From contig SVUJ01000004.1 of the NCBI GenBank assembly GCA_015063305.1, positions 1 to 64,000 on the forward strand: 64,000 bases of DNA, given 5' to 3'. The position numbers were made by a program, and so were the translations under genes. The notes under the pieces were generated by a model, which was given only the letters and a program-made list of their open reading frames with translations, was not told where the DNA came from and ran no database searches. Below, one piece after another: positions 52,512 to 60,802 of the stretch (position 1 is its first letter; each line of letters opens with the position of its first letter). The stretch comes from Oscillospiraceae bacterium. GTDB taxonomy: Bacteria; Bacillota; Clostridia; Oscillospirales; CAG-272.

Positions 52512-52862
52512 ATGAAAAAGTTTTTGGCGGTTTGTTTGGTCTTAGCCTGCTTGTTCTCCTTCGTTGCCTGTAAGGACAAGAACGAGGAGCAAGAGCTTGA
52601 TACCACTAACCCATATTTTACGGGCAAGGTCATTGAGCTGGGAGAGGGCAGGTGTCTTATTGAGGTAACTCACACGGGAAGCGGCTGCTTCTTTGTTGGT
52701 GAACAGCTCTTCGTTAATACGAGTATCTCGGACTGTCCTGAATATAAGCTCGGAGATCATCTGAGAGTGTCCTTTGACGGAAAGGTAGCGCTATCCTATC
52801 CCGCTCAGGTGCTGGGCGTATTTTCTATCCTTAAAGCCGATAGCGAGGGAAATCCTATTTGA
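52512..52862 (+). CDS. Small hypothetical lipoprotein
   Basis: A 116-residue secreted lipoprotein: signal MKKFLAVCLVLACLFSF with lipobox FVAC, then KDKNEEQELD linker and a compact ~85-residue beta domain (YFTGKVIELGEGRCLIEVTH, GEQLFVNTSISDCPEYKLGD, LRVSFDGKVALSYPAQVLG). The layout resembles DUF3221-like OB-type lipoproteins. Function is unknown. A strong terminator follows 56 bp after the stop, so it ends the unit begun at RAYT 2 or at 52079. Confidence 0.7.
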   Translation: MKKFLAVCLVLACLFSFVACKDKNEEQELDTTNPYFTGKVIELGEGRCLIEVTHTGSGCFFVGEQLFVNTSISDCPEYKLGDHLRVSFDGKVALSYPAQVLGVFSILKADSEGNPI

Positions 52863-52918
52863 ATGATACATAAAGATCTCGCCGATGTGTTATTAGCACA
52901 AAACTCGCAAAATAAAAC

Positions 52919-52958
52919 GTTCCCACAAACCAAGTCAAAACGGTTTGTGGGAACTTTA
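52919..52958 (+). terminator. Terminator after the small lipoprotein
   Basis: A 13-bp perfect stem (52919-52931 with 52942-52954), a 10-nt loop and tttattt. Confidence 0.88.
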
Positions 52959-52988
52959 TTTTATAGTTAAAGAAACGGATCATGCCAA

Positions 52989-53102
52989 GCCTTCTCCAGT
53001 GGGAGAAGGTGGCAGCCGAAGGCTGACGGATGAGGTGTCCTTAATGCAAGGTTACTCCTCATCCACCGCTGATGCGGTCCCCCTTCTCCCACAGGAGAAG
53101 GC
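52989..53102. repeat. Family-B palindromic element, copy 2
   Basis: 114-bp element with the same layout as 17660-17771: gccttctccagtgggagaagg, hairpin 2 (gcagccgaaggctg), ggatgagg, linker, cctcatcc, accgctgatgcggt, and cccttctcccacaggagaaggg. Its hairpin-2 sequences differ from copy 1. It sits 56 bp past the 3' end of the minus-strand SLOG gene. Confidence 0.87.
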
Positions 53103-53158
53103 TTTTTATCTACTCTGTTTTTTCAAATTATCTGTTAACAAGAAAGTTATCGTGTTTT

Positions 53159-53629
53159 TTACTGTATCATATTTTCTGTATTTATCACCTTTATGCCCTG
53201 ACCTCTTGCGTAGGAGCAGGTATAGGCGGTGCCGCCCGACTCGGAGGTACAATAGGTAAGGCAAAAATCAGAGCCGTTTACAAGGCGTCTGTTGCGCTCG
53301 TGCATACAGGTTGAGGTGTACTTATCAGACACGTATTCTACGCTGTCCGCCCTTGAGGCGATATATGCGTATATCTCTTTGTTTCTCGGGTTCCAGGCGT
53401 TTGTCTGGTCGCGGCAGGGGAGTATCAGCTCGAGCCTTAAAAAGTTGTATTTCTCCTTCTTTTCAAGCACCTTGAGCTCAGCCAAGGTGTCAAAGCCAAG
53501 CGCTCCGCCGCCTCTGAAAACGGTAACTCCTTTGGATATGAGCTTTTCTATCTCTCTATCAATAATATCGGGTAGCTGCGCCATATGATAGGGCGCTATG
53601 CTTCTATGTCCTGTAAAACAGCAGATCAT
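53159..53629 (-). CDS. SLOG-family (DUF1273/YpsA-like) protein
   Basis: A 156-residue protein of the DUF1273/SLOG group. Signature motifs are intact: ICCFTGHRS at the N-terminus, the glycine-rich loop FRGGGALGFDTLAELKVL, LELILPCRDQTNAW, and the C-terminal VNGSDFCLTYCTSESGGTAY. SLOG proteins bind nucleotide-type ligands and some act in stress or defence signalling; the role here is unknown. It has a weak ribosome-binding site and a TATAAT upstream on the minus strand. The paralogue at 16864-17337 keeps the ESGGAY motif but has a changed glycine loop. Confidence 0.82.
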   Translation of the reverse strand: MICCFTGHRSIAPYHMAQLPDIIDREIEKLISKGVTVFRGGGALGFDTLAELKVLEKKEKYNFLRLELILPCRDQTNAWNPRNKEIYAYIASRADSVEYVSDKYTSTCMHERNRRLVNGSDFCLTYCTSESGGTAYTCSYARGQGIKVINTENMIQ

Positions 53630-53788
53630 CTTTTTCTCTTTTCGAAATGTATTTTATGTAATTATAGCATAAATTTCCTCAAAATGGAAGAGCAAAAAAA
53701 TATTTTTTCATTTTTTGTACAGGCATAAACAGAGATATATGATTATAGACTTGTGATGAGGAAATATTTTTTATTCGGAGGACAAAAA

Positions 53789-55093
53789 ATGAGAAAGAAT
53801 ATACTTTTTTCCTTCTGCTTTCTTATAATGATCATAATCGGCACGTCAACGGCGGCGCTTGCCGCGTCGGCGGCAGAGGGAGAGGTGATGCTATCCCCGG
53901 GACTTCAGGTGATAGCCGAGGAGAGCAGTATGGCTATGTCGGGTATAAAGGGAAACAAGATAAGCTTTGATTCCGACGATTTTGCAAGGGCGATGAACAT
54001 CTCAAAGTTCAGCAGTATCACGGTGACCGAAGTGCCGCCCGTGACTGACGGAGAGCTGCTGGTCGGCTCGACTGTGGTAAACCGCGGTCAGACTATAAGC
54101 GCGGCAAATCTGTCGCTTATGAGCTATAATGCAAAGTCGCAGGATATCGCCTCGTCATATTTCAGATTTAAGATAGGCGATTCGGCGTATGATATCAAAT
54201 GCGACCTTTATATGCTTGACAAGGAAAATCACGCCCCCACACTGAATATGACACCCACTCTGGCGCTTGAGGTAAGCACACACAGAAACGTTAGCTTTTA
54301 CGGTACGCTTGGAGCATACGACCCCGACGGAGATGAAACTATTATAGAGGTGGTGTCCTATCCCTCGAACGGAGTGCTCGTTATCACCGATCGCTATAGC
54401 GGAGAATATACCTACATACCCACGCAAAACTATACGGGCAAGGATTCCTTTACATACGTTGCGCGTGACAAATACGGCAATTACAGCGCATCAAAGACGG
54501 TAAATCTGAGTGTAAATAAGCCTACCACATCTGTGGTCTATACAGATATGAGTGACTCTCCGCTTTACAACGCGGCGCTGACTATGACAGAGGCGGGAAT
54601 AATGAGCGGAACTCAGGTGGGGGAGAGTTCTTATTTCTATCCCACAAGGACTGTCAGCCGCGCGGAATTTTTGGTGATGGCGATGAATACCATAGGAATA
54701 AAGGATATCCCCGATGCCTCAAGCACCGTATTTTATGACGATGCGGATATCCCCGGCTACACAAAGGGATACGTGTCGACGGCATACGAGCTTGGATATA
54801 TAAAGGGAGAGTACGTAGACGGAAAGCTTTGCTTCTCACCGAACGACCCGATAACTCGCGCCGAGGCTGCGGTTATAGTTTGCGCTATGATAGACGCGGC
54901 AACGCCTACCGTTACCCCCGTATTTAACGACTCGAGCGAAATACCCGCATTCGCTAAGAGCGCGGTCTGCTCTCTGAGCTATATGGGAATACTTAGCGAA
55001 CAGGACGGAAATATATCCGCCAACGCCGAGCTCACCAGAGGCGAGGCGGCGCAGATACTCTCTCTTGTGATGCAGACGGTGGAAAATAAATAA
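53789..55093 (+). CDS. Secreted S-layer-homology (SLH) protein with cadherin/Ig-like domain
   Basis: A 434-residue exported protein. The signal peptide is NILFSFCFLIMIIIGTSTAALAA-like (first ~27 residues). A ~120-residue unassigned region and an Ig/cadherin-like module follow: LGAYDPDGDETIIEVVSYPS, YTYIPTQNYTGKDSFTYVARD. Three C-terminal SLH repeats complete it (about residues 255-430), with TRTVSRAEFLVMA, NDPITRAEAAVIVCAM and NAELTRGEAAQIL. SLH repeats tether proteins non-covalently to pyruvylated wall polymer. The ATG with GGAGG seven bases upstream was chosen; a frame start 36 bp earlier gives a less typical signal. It appears monocistronic. Confidence 0.83.
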   Translation: MRKNILFSFCFLIMIIIGTSTAALAASAAEGEVMLSPGLQVIAEESSMAMSGIKGNKISFDSDDFARAMNISKFSSITVTEVPPVTDGELLVGSTVVNRGQTISAANLSLMSYNAKSQDIASSYFRFKIGDSAYDIKCDLYMLDKENHAPTLNMTPTLALEVSTHRNVSFYGTLGAYDPDGDETIIEVVSYPSNGVLVITDRYSGEYTYIPTQNYTGKDSFTYVARDKYGNYSASKTVNLSVNKPTTSVVYTDMSDSPLYNAALTMTEAGIMSGTQVGESSYFYPTRTVSRAEFLVMAMNTIGIKDIPDASSTVFYDDADIPGYTKGYVSTAYELGYIKGEYVDGKLCFSPNDPITRAEAAVIVCAMIDAATPTVTPVFNDSSEIPAFAKSAVCSLSYMGILSEQDGNISANAELTRGEAAQILSLVMQTVENK

Positions 55094-55112
55094 AGTTTAT
55101 TTTCAATAGTTC

Positions 55113-55169
55113 TTGTAATATCCTCCCGCGAATGATATAATAAATAATGTATTATATTTTCGCGGGAGG
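55113..55169 (+). promoter_or_regulatory. rluA promoter with inverted repeat spanning spacer and Shine-Dalgarno
   Basis: TTGTAA (55113-55118), a 17-bp spacer and TATAAT (55136-55141). The spacer holds cctcccgcgaa (55122-55132), the exact reverse complement of ttcgcgggagg (55159-55169), which contains the ribosome-binding site. A transcript from this promoter would lack the left arm; read-through RNA would contain both and could mask the site. Confidence 0.6.
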
Positions 55170-55175
55170 TAGGTC

Positions 55176-56138
55176 TTGATATTCGTTGCCCAAGGTGAGC
55201 ATGACGGCTTGAGTGTCCTTCAGATATTGCGTAACACCCTCGGTCTTTCGGGCGGTATGATAAAGCATATAAAATTTCTTGACGACGGAATAATGCTCAA
55301 CGGCAGCAGGGTTACGGTGAGGGCTGTTGTACGAGAGGGGGATATCCTCTCGGTAAATACCTCGGATAACCACGCTGAAAATACGATTGAGGGGTATGAT
55401 ATTCCCCTCAGAATAGTTTACGAGGACGGGGATATCGTTATACCGGACAAGTCCGCGAATATGCCCACGCATCCCTCGCACGGACACTATGACGATACCG
55501 TGGCAAACGCCCTTGCTTTCAGATACAGGAATGCGGGTGAGCCCTATGTTTTCCGTCCGATAAACCGTCTTGACAGAGATACCACGGGGCTTCTGATAAT
55601 AGCGAGAAACCGTATCGCGGCGGCAAGACTTGCGGCGAGTATGAGTGAGCGCAGAATAAAAAAGGAATATATCGCGATCCTTGACGGCGTTCTTAAGGAC
55701 GACGCGGGGGTAATTGAGACATATATGCGCCGAACGCGCGAGAGCATTATAGTCAGAGAGGTATGCGGCAGGGAAGACGGAGCTGACTATGCGCTGACTC
55801 GCTACGAGGTCCTTCTGCGTTCGGATAAGAATACTGTTGTACGCGCTCAGCCTGTTACGGGGAGGACACATCAGCTAAGAGTCCATTTTGCGCATCTTGG
55901 GTGTCCGCTCGTCGGGGACGAGCTTTACGGCTCTGCAAGTGAGGATATATGCCGCCACGCGCTCCACGCGGCGTACATATCTTTCCCGCATCCGAGCACG
56001 GGTACGCAGATGTCGTTTCATGCCCCGCTCCACTCGGATATGAGGGATCTTATGAAAAAACTGTTTTCCGAAGAGGTTCTGAAAAATGAATTTGAAAAAG
56101 AGATCCGAGAACTCGGATTTGAGAATAGAAAAGAATAA
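55176..56138 (+). CDS. RluA-family 23S rRNA/tRNA pseudouridine synthase
   Basis: A 320-residue pseudouridine synthase. An N-terminal S4-like segment (LRNTLGLSGGMIKHIKFLDDG, NGSRVTVRAVVREGD) precedes the catalytic domain: IVYEDGDIVIPDKSANMPTHPS, the active-site Asp in RPINRLDRDTTGLLIIA, KEYIAILDG and TGRTHQLRVHFAHLGCPLVGD. The exact site (RluC/D/A-type) cannot be told. It uses a TTG start with GGGAGG seven bases before it. Its 3' end overlaps the DUF3810 gene by 53 bp, implying coupled translation. Confidence 0.9.
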   Translation: MIFVAQGEHDGLSVLQILRNTLGLSGGMIKHIKFLDDGIMLNGSRVTVRAVVREGDILSVNTSDNHAENTIEGYDIPLRIVYEDGDIVIPDKSANMPTHPSHGHYDDTVANALAFRYRNAGEPYVFRPINRLDRDTTGLLIIARNRIAAARLAASMSERRIKKEYIAILDGVLKDDAGVIETYMRRTRESIIVREVCGREDGADYALTRYEVLLRSDKNTVVRAQPVTGRTHQLRVHFAHLGCPLVGDELYGSASEDICRHALHAAYISFPHPSTGTQMSFHAPLHSDMRDLMKKLFSEEVLKNEFEKEIRELGFENRKE

Positions 56139-57222
56139 AGGCAAAAAAAGATTACCAAAGTTCACGATAGCGCTGTATATTCTGGCGGCGATATCGGCAG
56201 TGCTTTACGTTATATTTCTTTGCAGCGAGGCTTTTTCCGACTTTTTTAACCGATATATAGCCTCGGTCCTGCGCGCAGTTCTGGCGTATCTTACTGGGTG
56301 GATACCCTTCTCGCTTGCCGAGATGTTTGTTATATTGGTGCCCCTTATAATTGTGGCACTTGTGATATATGCCAACAGGCGCTATGCTGACAGTTGGCGT
56401 GACGTATTTGTTTTTTGCGGAATAATTCTTTCCTTTGCGGGGCTTTTTTTCAGTCTTTTCACATTTGGCTTTGCCTCTGCCTACAGAGGAACGAGACTTA
56501 ACGAAAAGCTTGGGATCGACAGAAGCGACGTTTCTGCCGAGGAGCTTTACGAAACGGCAGTTATATTAGCCGAGAACGTAAACAGAGAGGCAGCCTCGGT
56601 GGCATTCCGAGAGGGCGGATTTTCGGTGATGCCCTATAGCTATTACGATATGAATGACAAGCTCATAGAGGCTTATGATATAGCTTGTGACAAGTATAGC
56701 TTCGTGCAAAGGCTTGACAGCAAACTCAAGCCCGTTATGCTCAGCGAGCTTATGTCCTATACGCATATAACCGGTGTTTACTCCTTCTTTACGGGAGAGG
56801 CGAATATAAACGTGGCATTTCCCGATTACACTATCCCCTACACGGCGGCTCACGAGTTTGCGCATCAGAGGGGAATAGCGAGAGAGGACGAAGCTAACTT
56901 TATGGCGTTTCTGGTCTGCATTGAGTCTGAGGACGCCTATATACGTTACTGTGGATATCTCAATCTTTACGAGTACGTAGCGTCGGCGCTCTATTCGGCG
57001 GATCAGCAGCTCTACCGAGAGGCAAGCGCCAAGCTGAATACCGAAGTCAAGTACGAGATGAGCGCATACTCCGAGTTCTACGAAAAATACCGCCACTCTG
57101 TTGCTGCCGACGTTTCGGGAGCCGTTAACAATACCTTTTTGACCATTCAGGGAACTGAGGGAACTAAAAGCTACGGTATGGTAGTCGATCTTGCGGTGGC
57201 GTATTATAAAAGTGTGCGCTGA
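56086..57222 (+). CDS. DUF3810 family membrane zinc-metallopeptidase-like protein
   Basis: A 378-residue membrane protein of the DUF3810 family. Three hydrophobic segments occupy the N-terminal ~130 residues (FTIALYILAAISAVLYVIFL, MFVILVPLIIVALVIY, VFCGIILSFAGLFFSLFTFG). The soluble part contains SYTHITGVYSFFTGEANIN and an HExxH metal-binding motif, YTAAHEFAHQRGIAREDEANF, with a downstream Glu as likely third ligand. It is probably a membrane-bound peptidase with unknown substrate. It starts inside the end of rluA and is followed by murA 135 bp later. The gene is fully intact. Confidence 0.86.
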   Translation: MNLKKRSENSDLRIEKNKGKKRLPKFTIALYILAAISAVLYVIFLCSEAFSDFFNRYIASVLRAVLAYLTGWIPFSLAEMFVILVPLIIVALVIYANRRYADSWRDVFVFCGIILSFAGLFFSLFTFGFASAYRGTRLNEKLGIDRSDVSAEELYETAVILAENVNREAASVAFREGGFSVMPYSYYDMNDKLIEAYDIACDKYSFVQRLDSKLKPVMLSELMSYTHITGVYSFFTGEANINVAFPDYTIPYTAAHEFAHQRGIAREDEANFMAFLVCIESEDAYIRYCGYLNLYEYVASALYSADQQLYREASAKLNTEVKYEMSAYSEFYEKYRHSVAADVSGAVNNTFLTIQGTEGTKSYGMVVDLAVAYYKSVR

Positions 57223-57357
57223 TATATGTCGTTTTTTGTTTTTTTGAATATAATATTATAGCAGACTATTTATTTTTTGCTCGGTTTATGTTAAAATAAA
57301 GTAGATGGTTTAAATTATAACTCTTTTTAGTCTATAATGACCTTTGGGAGCTGAAAT

Positions 57358-58620
57358 ATGAAGAAGATCATAGTTCGGGGCGGAAATCCTCTTAACGGTG
57401 ACGTTTATATCTCGGGAATGAAGAATGCCGCTCTGCCGATAATTTTTGCATGTATACTTAACAGGGGAAAAAACGTGCTTTATAACGTCCCCGATGTCAG
57501 CGATATCGACCTCTCACTTGAAATACTCGAATCCCTTGGGGCAAAGCACCGTCGCCTTGCTGACGGAGCGCTTGAGCTTGACACCGAGGGGGTAAGATCC
57601 GAGACTGCGCCGTATGAGTTCGTCAGTAAGATGAGGGGCTCTACATATCTGATAGGTGCTATGCTCGGAAGATTCGGAGAGGCAAGAGTGGGACTTCCCG
57701 GCGGATGCGATTTCGGTGACAGACCGATAGACCAGCACGTCAAGGGATTTGGCGCACTCGGAGCTAAGGTGTCCTTTGAGGACGGAAGTCTGAGGGCTGA
57801 CGCGGGGAACGGTCTTCGCGGAAATTCGATATATCTTGACATAGCCTCGGTCGGCGCTACCGCCAATATGATGATAGCGGGAGTACTCGCCAATGGACTT
57901 ACCGTAGTAATGAACGCCGCGCGTGAGCCGCATATAGTTGATCTTGCGAACTTCCTTAACATGTGCGGAGCGGATATAAGGGGAGCGGGAACGAATACAG
58001 TTAAGATACGCGGTGTGGGTGGACTTCACCCTTGTACGTATACGATATCTCCCGATATGATAGAGGCGGGTACGTTTATGGTTGCTGCGGCAACGGCGGG
58101 TGGAAGTGTGAACGTGAGAAATATTATCCCCGAGCATCTGGACACCATAACCGCAAAGCTCAGGGAAACGGGGATATCGGTTGATGTCTTTGACGATTAC
58201 GTTACCGTTAGCTCGGATAAGAGATTCAGAGGTGTTACGATAAAGACCTGGCCTTATCCCGGCTTTGCCACCGATATGCACCCTCAGTTCAGCGCTATGC
58301 TTTGCTACGCCTCGGGAGTAAGTACCATAAGCGACGTTATATTTGATGGGCGCTTTAAATACGTAAATGAGCTTAAGAAGATGGGAGCTGATATATCGGT
58401 TTCGGGATATACCGCAAGTATAATGGGCGGTCTTCCGATGAGGGGCGCTGCGATGCACGCGACCGACCTGCGCGCGGGTGCGGCACTCGTGATAGCGGCA
58501 CTTGCCGCCAAGGGTGTATCCGAGATAAGCGGAGTTGAGTATATCGAAAGAGGATACTCCGAGCTTGACAAAAAGCTCCGAGCCCTTGGCGTGGATATAG
58601 AGATAGTTTCACTTGATTGA
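57358..58620 (+). CDS. murA: UDP-N-acetylglucosamine 1-carboxyvinyltransferase
   Basis: A 420-residue EPSP-synthase-fold enzyme of the first committed peptidoglycan step. Features: IVRGGNPLNGDVYISGMKNAALP (Lys and Asn contacts), the fosfomycin-target cysteine in GGCDFGDRPIDQH (C117), EPHIVDLANFLNMCGADI, KTWPYPGFATDMHPQF and DLRAGAALVIAALAAKG. Length is canonical. The cysteine is retained, so fosfomycin sensitivity at the target is expected. It is monocistronic, ended by a strong terminator shared with convergent M23 peptidase gene. Confidence 0.95.
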   Translation: MKKIIVRGGNPLNGDVYISGMKNAALPIIFACILNRGKNVLYNVPDVSDIDLSLEILESLGAKHRRLADGALELDTEGVRSETAPYEFVSKMRGSTYLIGAMLGRFGEARVGLPGGCDFGDRPIDQHVKGFGALGAKVSFEDGSLRADAGNGLRGNSIYLDIASVGATANMMIAGVLANGLTVVMNAAREPHIVDLANFLNMCGADIRGAGTNTVKIRGVGGLHPCTYTISPDMIEAGTFMVAAATAGGSVNVRNIIPEHLDTITAKLRETGISVDVFDDYVTVSSDKRFRGVTIKTWPYPGFATDMHPQFSAMLCYASGVSTISDVIFDGRFKYVNELKKMGADISVSGYTASIMGGLPMRGAAMHATDLRAGAALVIAALAAKGVSEISGVEYIERGYSELDKKLRALGVDIEIVSLD

Positions 58621-58632
58621 TTATTAATAAGC

Positions 58633-58666
58633 AAAACGGGAAGGTAGAGTTCTACCTTCCCGTTTT
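58633..58666. terminator. Bidirectional terminator between murA and the M23 peptidase gene
   Basis: A 14-bp stem (58633-58646 with 58653-58666), loop gagttc, with T-rich sequence on both strands. It ends two bases before the M23 stop codon. Confidence 0.88.
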
Positions 58667-58668
58667 AT

Positions 58669-59412
58669 TTATTCACCGTGAGATGCGTCTATCTTGAGCG
58701 ACTCAAGCGACTTGTCGTCAAAGTATTCGAGGGGATCTACAGAGAGATCTGCAACCGTCATCTCAAAGTGCAGGTGGGGCTCTTCGGCAACCTCTATCAT
58801 AGCGCTCTCCCCAACCGAGCCGATGAGCTGTCCCGCTCTTACTCGGCTTCCCTCGCTGATGCCCTGGGGGATAGTTTCGGAGAGATTTTTATAGATGGTA
58901 TAGCAGTCGCCGCTGTGCTTTATTGCCACACAGTAGCCCATAAGGGTATCCTCCCATATCTTGGATACCGTTCCGTCTGCCGCCGCGTATACGGGGGCGT
59001 TAGCCTCGGTAACTATATCCACGCCAAGGTGCACTCTGTAGTCGTTCATCGTTGTGGAGTATACCTGAAGGCTGGGGTCGTGCTTTGCTGAAAGAACGCC
59101 GCTTACGGGAAGAATGAAAGAGGGAAGCTTATCCTCGACCTGAGCCGAGCCCGTGGTGCTTTCGGGAGCTTGTGTAGCGGGCGCGTCGGTAGAGGGAGCA
59201 ATACTCTCTTCGGGGGCGGTTGTAGTCACCTTTTGCGCTGTGCTGTCGGGAGTGTCGGGTGTATTATTCTTCTTTCTGTTGTTTGCAACTGTGACCGACA
59301 CGATAACGGCAAGCGCCGCGATGAGAACCACCGCGGTGAGTACCGTGGCTCTGTTTACCTTTGTATTTTTGAGCTTTTCTTTCAAACTTGTCTTTTTAGG
59401 TTTCTCTGACAT
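58669..59412 (-). CDS. Membrane-anchored M23 (LytM-type) peptidase, possible SpoIIQ
   Basis: A 247-residue protein with one transmembrane helix (TVLTAVVLIAALAVIVSVTV, ~residues 23-42), a Thr/Pro/Ser-rich linker and a C-terminal M23 domain. Zinc ligands look intact: HLGVDI (H and D) and EPHLHFEM (final H-x-H). It is therefore probably an active peptidoglycan endopeptidase. Single-pass architecture plus M23 resembles clostridial SpoIIQ, the forespore partner of SpoIIIAH, and murA is a frequent neighbour of the spoIID-spoIIQ region. spoIID itself is not seen, so the name is tentative. Transcribed alone. Confidence 0.75.
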   Translation of the reverse strand: MSEKPKKTSLKEKLKNTKVNRATVLTAVVLIAALAVIVSVTVANNRKKNNTPDTPDSTAQKVTTTAPEESIAPSTDAPATQAPESTTGSAQVEDKLPSFILPVSGVLSAKHDPSLQVYSTTMNDYRVHLGVDIVTEANAPVYAAADGTVSKIWEDTLMGYCVAIKHSGDCYTIYKNLSETIPQGISEGSRVRAGQLIGSVGESAMIEVAEEPHLHFEMTVADLSVDPLEYFDDKSLESLKIDASHGE

Positions 59413-59518
59413 TTTACTTACTCCTTTTGAAGTTTTTTACTGATAGTATTTTTGCCAATATAACGTGATTTATTCTTATTTGCAAAAAATCTTCATTCTG
59501 AGTGCCCGTATATTTTGA

Positions 59519-59547
59519 TTGACTTTGAGGGGAGTATATGTTATAAT
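59519..59547 (+). promoter_or_regulatory. SigA-type promoter of ymdB-mrnC-ppi
   Basis: TTGACT (59519-59524), a 17-bp spacer and TATAAT (59542-59547), about 60 bp before the ymdB start. Confidence 0.78.
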
Positions 59548-59606
59548 ATTACAGGTGTTTTGCCGACATCGTGAGATTTTAAATGGCAATAGAAAGATTT
59601 GAATTA

Positions 59607-60377
59607 ATGAAGATTTTGGCGATTGGAGATATTGTCGGCGGGAAGGCGGTCGACTATATCTCGGACAGACTTTTCAGAGTTCGGCGGGAGCTTGGCATCG
59701 ATATGGTCGTGGCAAACGGCGAGAATGCCGCCGAGATACACGGAATATCCGCAAAGGACGCCGAGGCTATATTCGAGGCGGGAGTTGACGTTATAACTCT
59801 GGGAAATCACACATTTGGGCGCAGGGATATCTGCGAGGTCTTGAGCGGGGACGCGAGTATCATACGCCCTGCCAACTACCCACCGCTCGCGCCGGGCGCG
59901 GGATATCTTATCAAACAGATATGCGGAAAGCGTATTCTTTGCATAAACATTCTCGGAGTGGCTCTTATGGAGGCGATGGCGTGTCCGTTTGCTACGGTAG
60001 ACCGAATTTTGCGAGAGGAGCAGGGAAAGTACGATCTCTCGATAATGGATATCCACGCCGAGGCTACATCGGAAAAGATAGCGCTTGCGAGGTATTTTGA
60101 CGGCAGGATAAACATTATATTCGGTACGCACACTCACGTTCCAACAGCAGACGAGCAGATACTTCCCGGCGGAACGGGCTATATCACCGACCTTGGAATG
60201 AGCGGCCCTGTGGGCGGAGTTATAGGCACTGACGCGGCTCTCGTTATAGAAAAGATGAGAACCAGAATGCCCGTGAGATTTACCGTGGCTGACGGTGAGA
60301 TAAAGGCTCACGGCGCGATATTCGATATAGATGCCGACACGGGGCGTGTTCTCAGTGTTCGCAGAGTTAAGTTTTAA
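59607..60377 (+). CDS. ymdB: YmdB-family metallophosphoesterase
   Basis: A 256-residue metallophosphoesterase of the YmdB (TIGR00282) family, which in Bacillus hydrolyses 2',3'-cyclic nucleotides and influences biofilm/motility choice. Metal motifs: ILAIGDIVGGKAVDY, VVANGENAA, VITLGNHTFG, IMDIHAEATSEK and IFGTHTHVPTADEQ. The C-terminal MRTRMPVRFTVADGEIK is also typical. The start at MKILAIG follows the family; an in-frame ATG 24 bp upstream with gtgag before it is equally possible. It lies 10 bp upstream of mrnC, forming a probable three-gene unit. Confidence 0.9.
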   Translation: MKILAIGDIVGGKAVDYISDRLFRVRRELGIDMVVANGENAAEIHGISAKDAEAIFEAGVDVITLGNHTFGRRDICEVLSGDASIIRPANYPPLAPGAGYLIKQICGKRILCINILGVALMEAMACPFATVDRILREEQGKYDLSIMDIHAEATSEKIALARYFDGRINIIFGTHTHVPTADEQILPGGTGYITDLGMSGPVGGVIGTDAALVIEKMRTRMPVRFTVADGEIKAHGAIFDIDADTGRVLSVRRVKF

Positions 60378-60387
60378 GGGGGCGGAT

Positions 60388-60801
60388 ATGATGGATGAAA
60401 ATAAACTCAAGACCGTTTCCTCGGCGGCTCTGGCGTATCTCGGTGACAGTGTTATAGAGGTGTGTGTGAGGGAATACCTCGTTGGAGAGGGGTATTCGTC
60501 GTCCTCAAGGCTTAATGCGTTGGCGCTTGATTTTGTCCGCGCCTCGAAGCAGGCCGAGGCTATGAAAAATATAACTCCTCATCTGACCGAGGAGGAAGAG
60601 GCGGTATTCAGACGCGGAAGGAATATCGGTCACAGTTCAACGCCGCGCTCAGCTACCGTGGCGCAATACCGTATAGCCACGGGTATGGAGGCGCTTTTTG
60701 GCTATCTCAAGCTCTGCGGAAAAGAGGAAAGAATATCAGAGCTTTTCAGAATAGCATATAATATTGATAAAAATAATGAAAATATAAAAGAGGAGAAATA
60801 A
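60388..60801 (+). CDS. mrnC: Mini-ribonuclease III
   Basis: A 137-residue RNase III-like endonuclease without a dsRNA-binding domain. In Firmicutes it matures 23S rRNA ends. The catalytic motif AYLGDSVIEVCVREYL and the second acidic cluster region RGRNIGHSSTPRSATVAQYRIATGMEAL-type (HSSTPRSA, YRIATGMEALFGYL) are diagnostic. The ATG after ggggcggat was chosen, inside a frame that reads further upstream into ymdB. The cyclophilin gene begins one base after its stop. With rnj and pnp it completes three RNA-processing enzymes in the window. Confidence 0.92.
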   Translation: MMDENKLKTVSSAALAYLGDSVIEVCVREYLVGEGYSSSSRLNALALDFVRASKQAEAMKNITPHLTEEEEAVFRRGRNIGHSSTPRSATVAQYRIATGMEALFGYLKLCGKEERISELFRIAYNIDKNNENIKEEK

Positions 60802-60802
60802 A

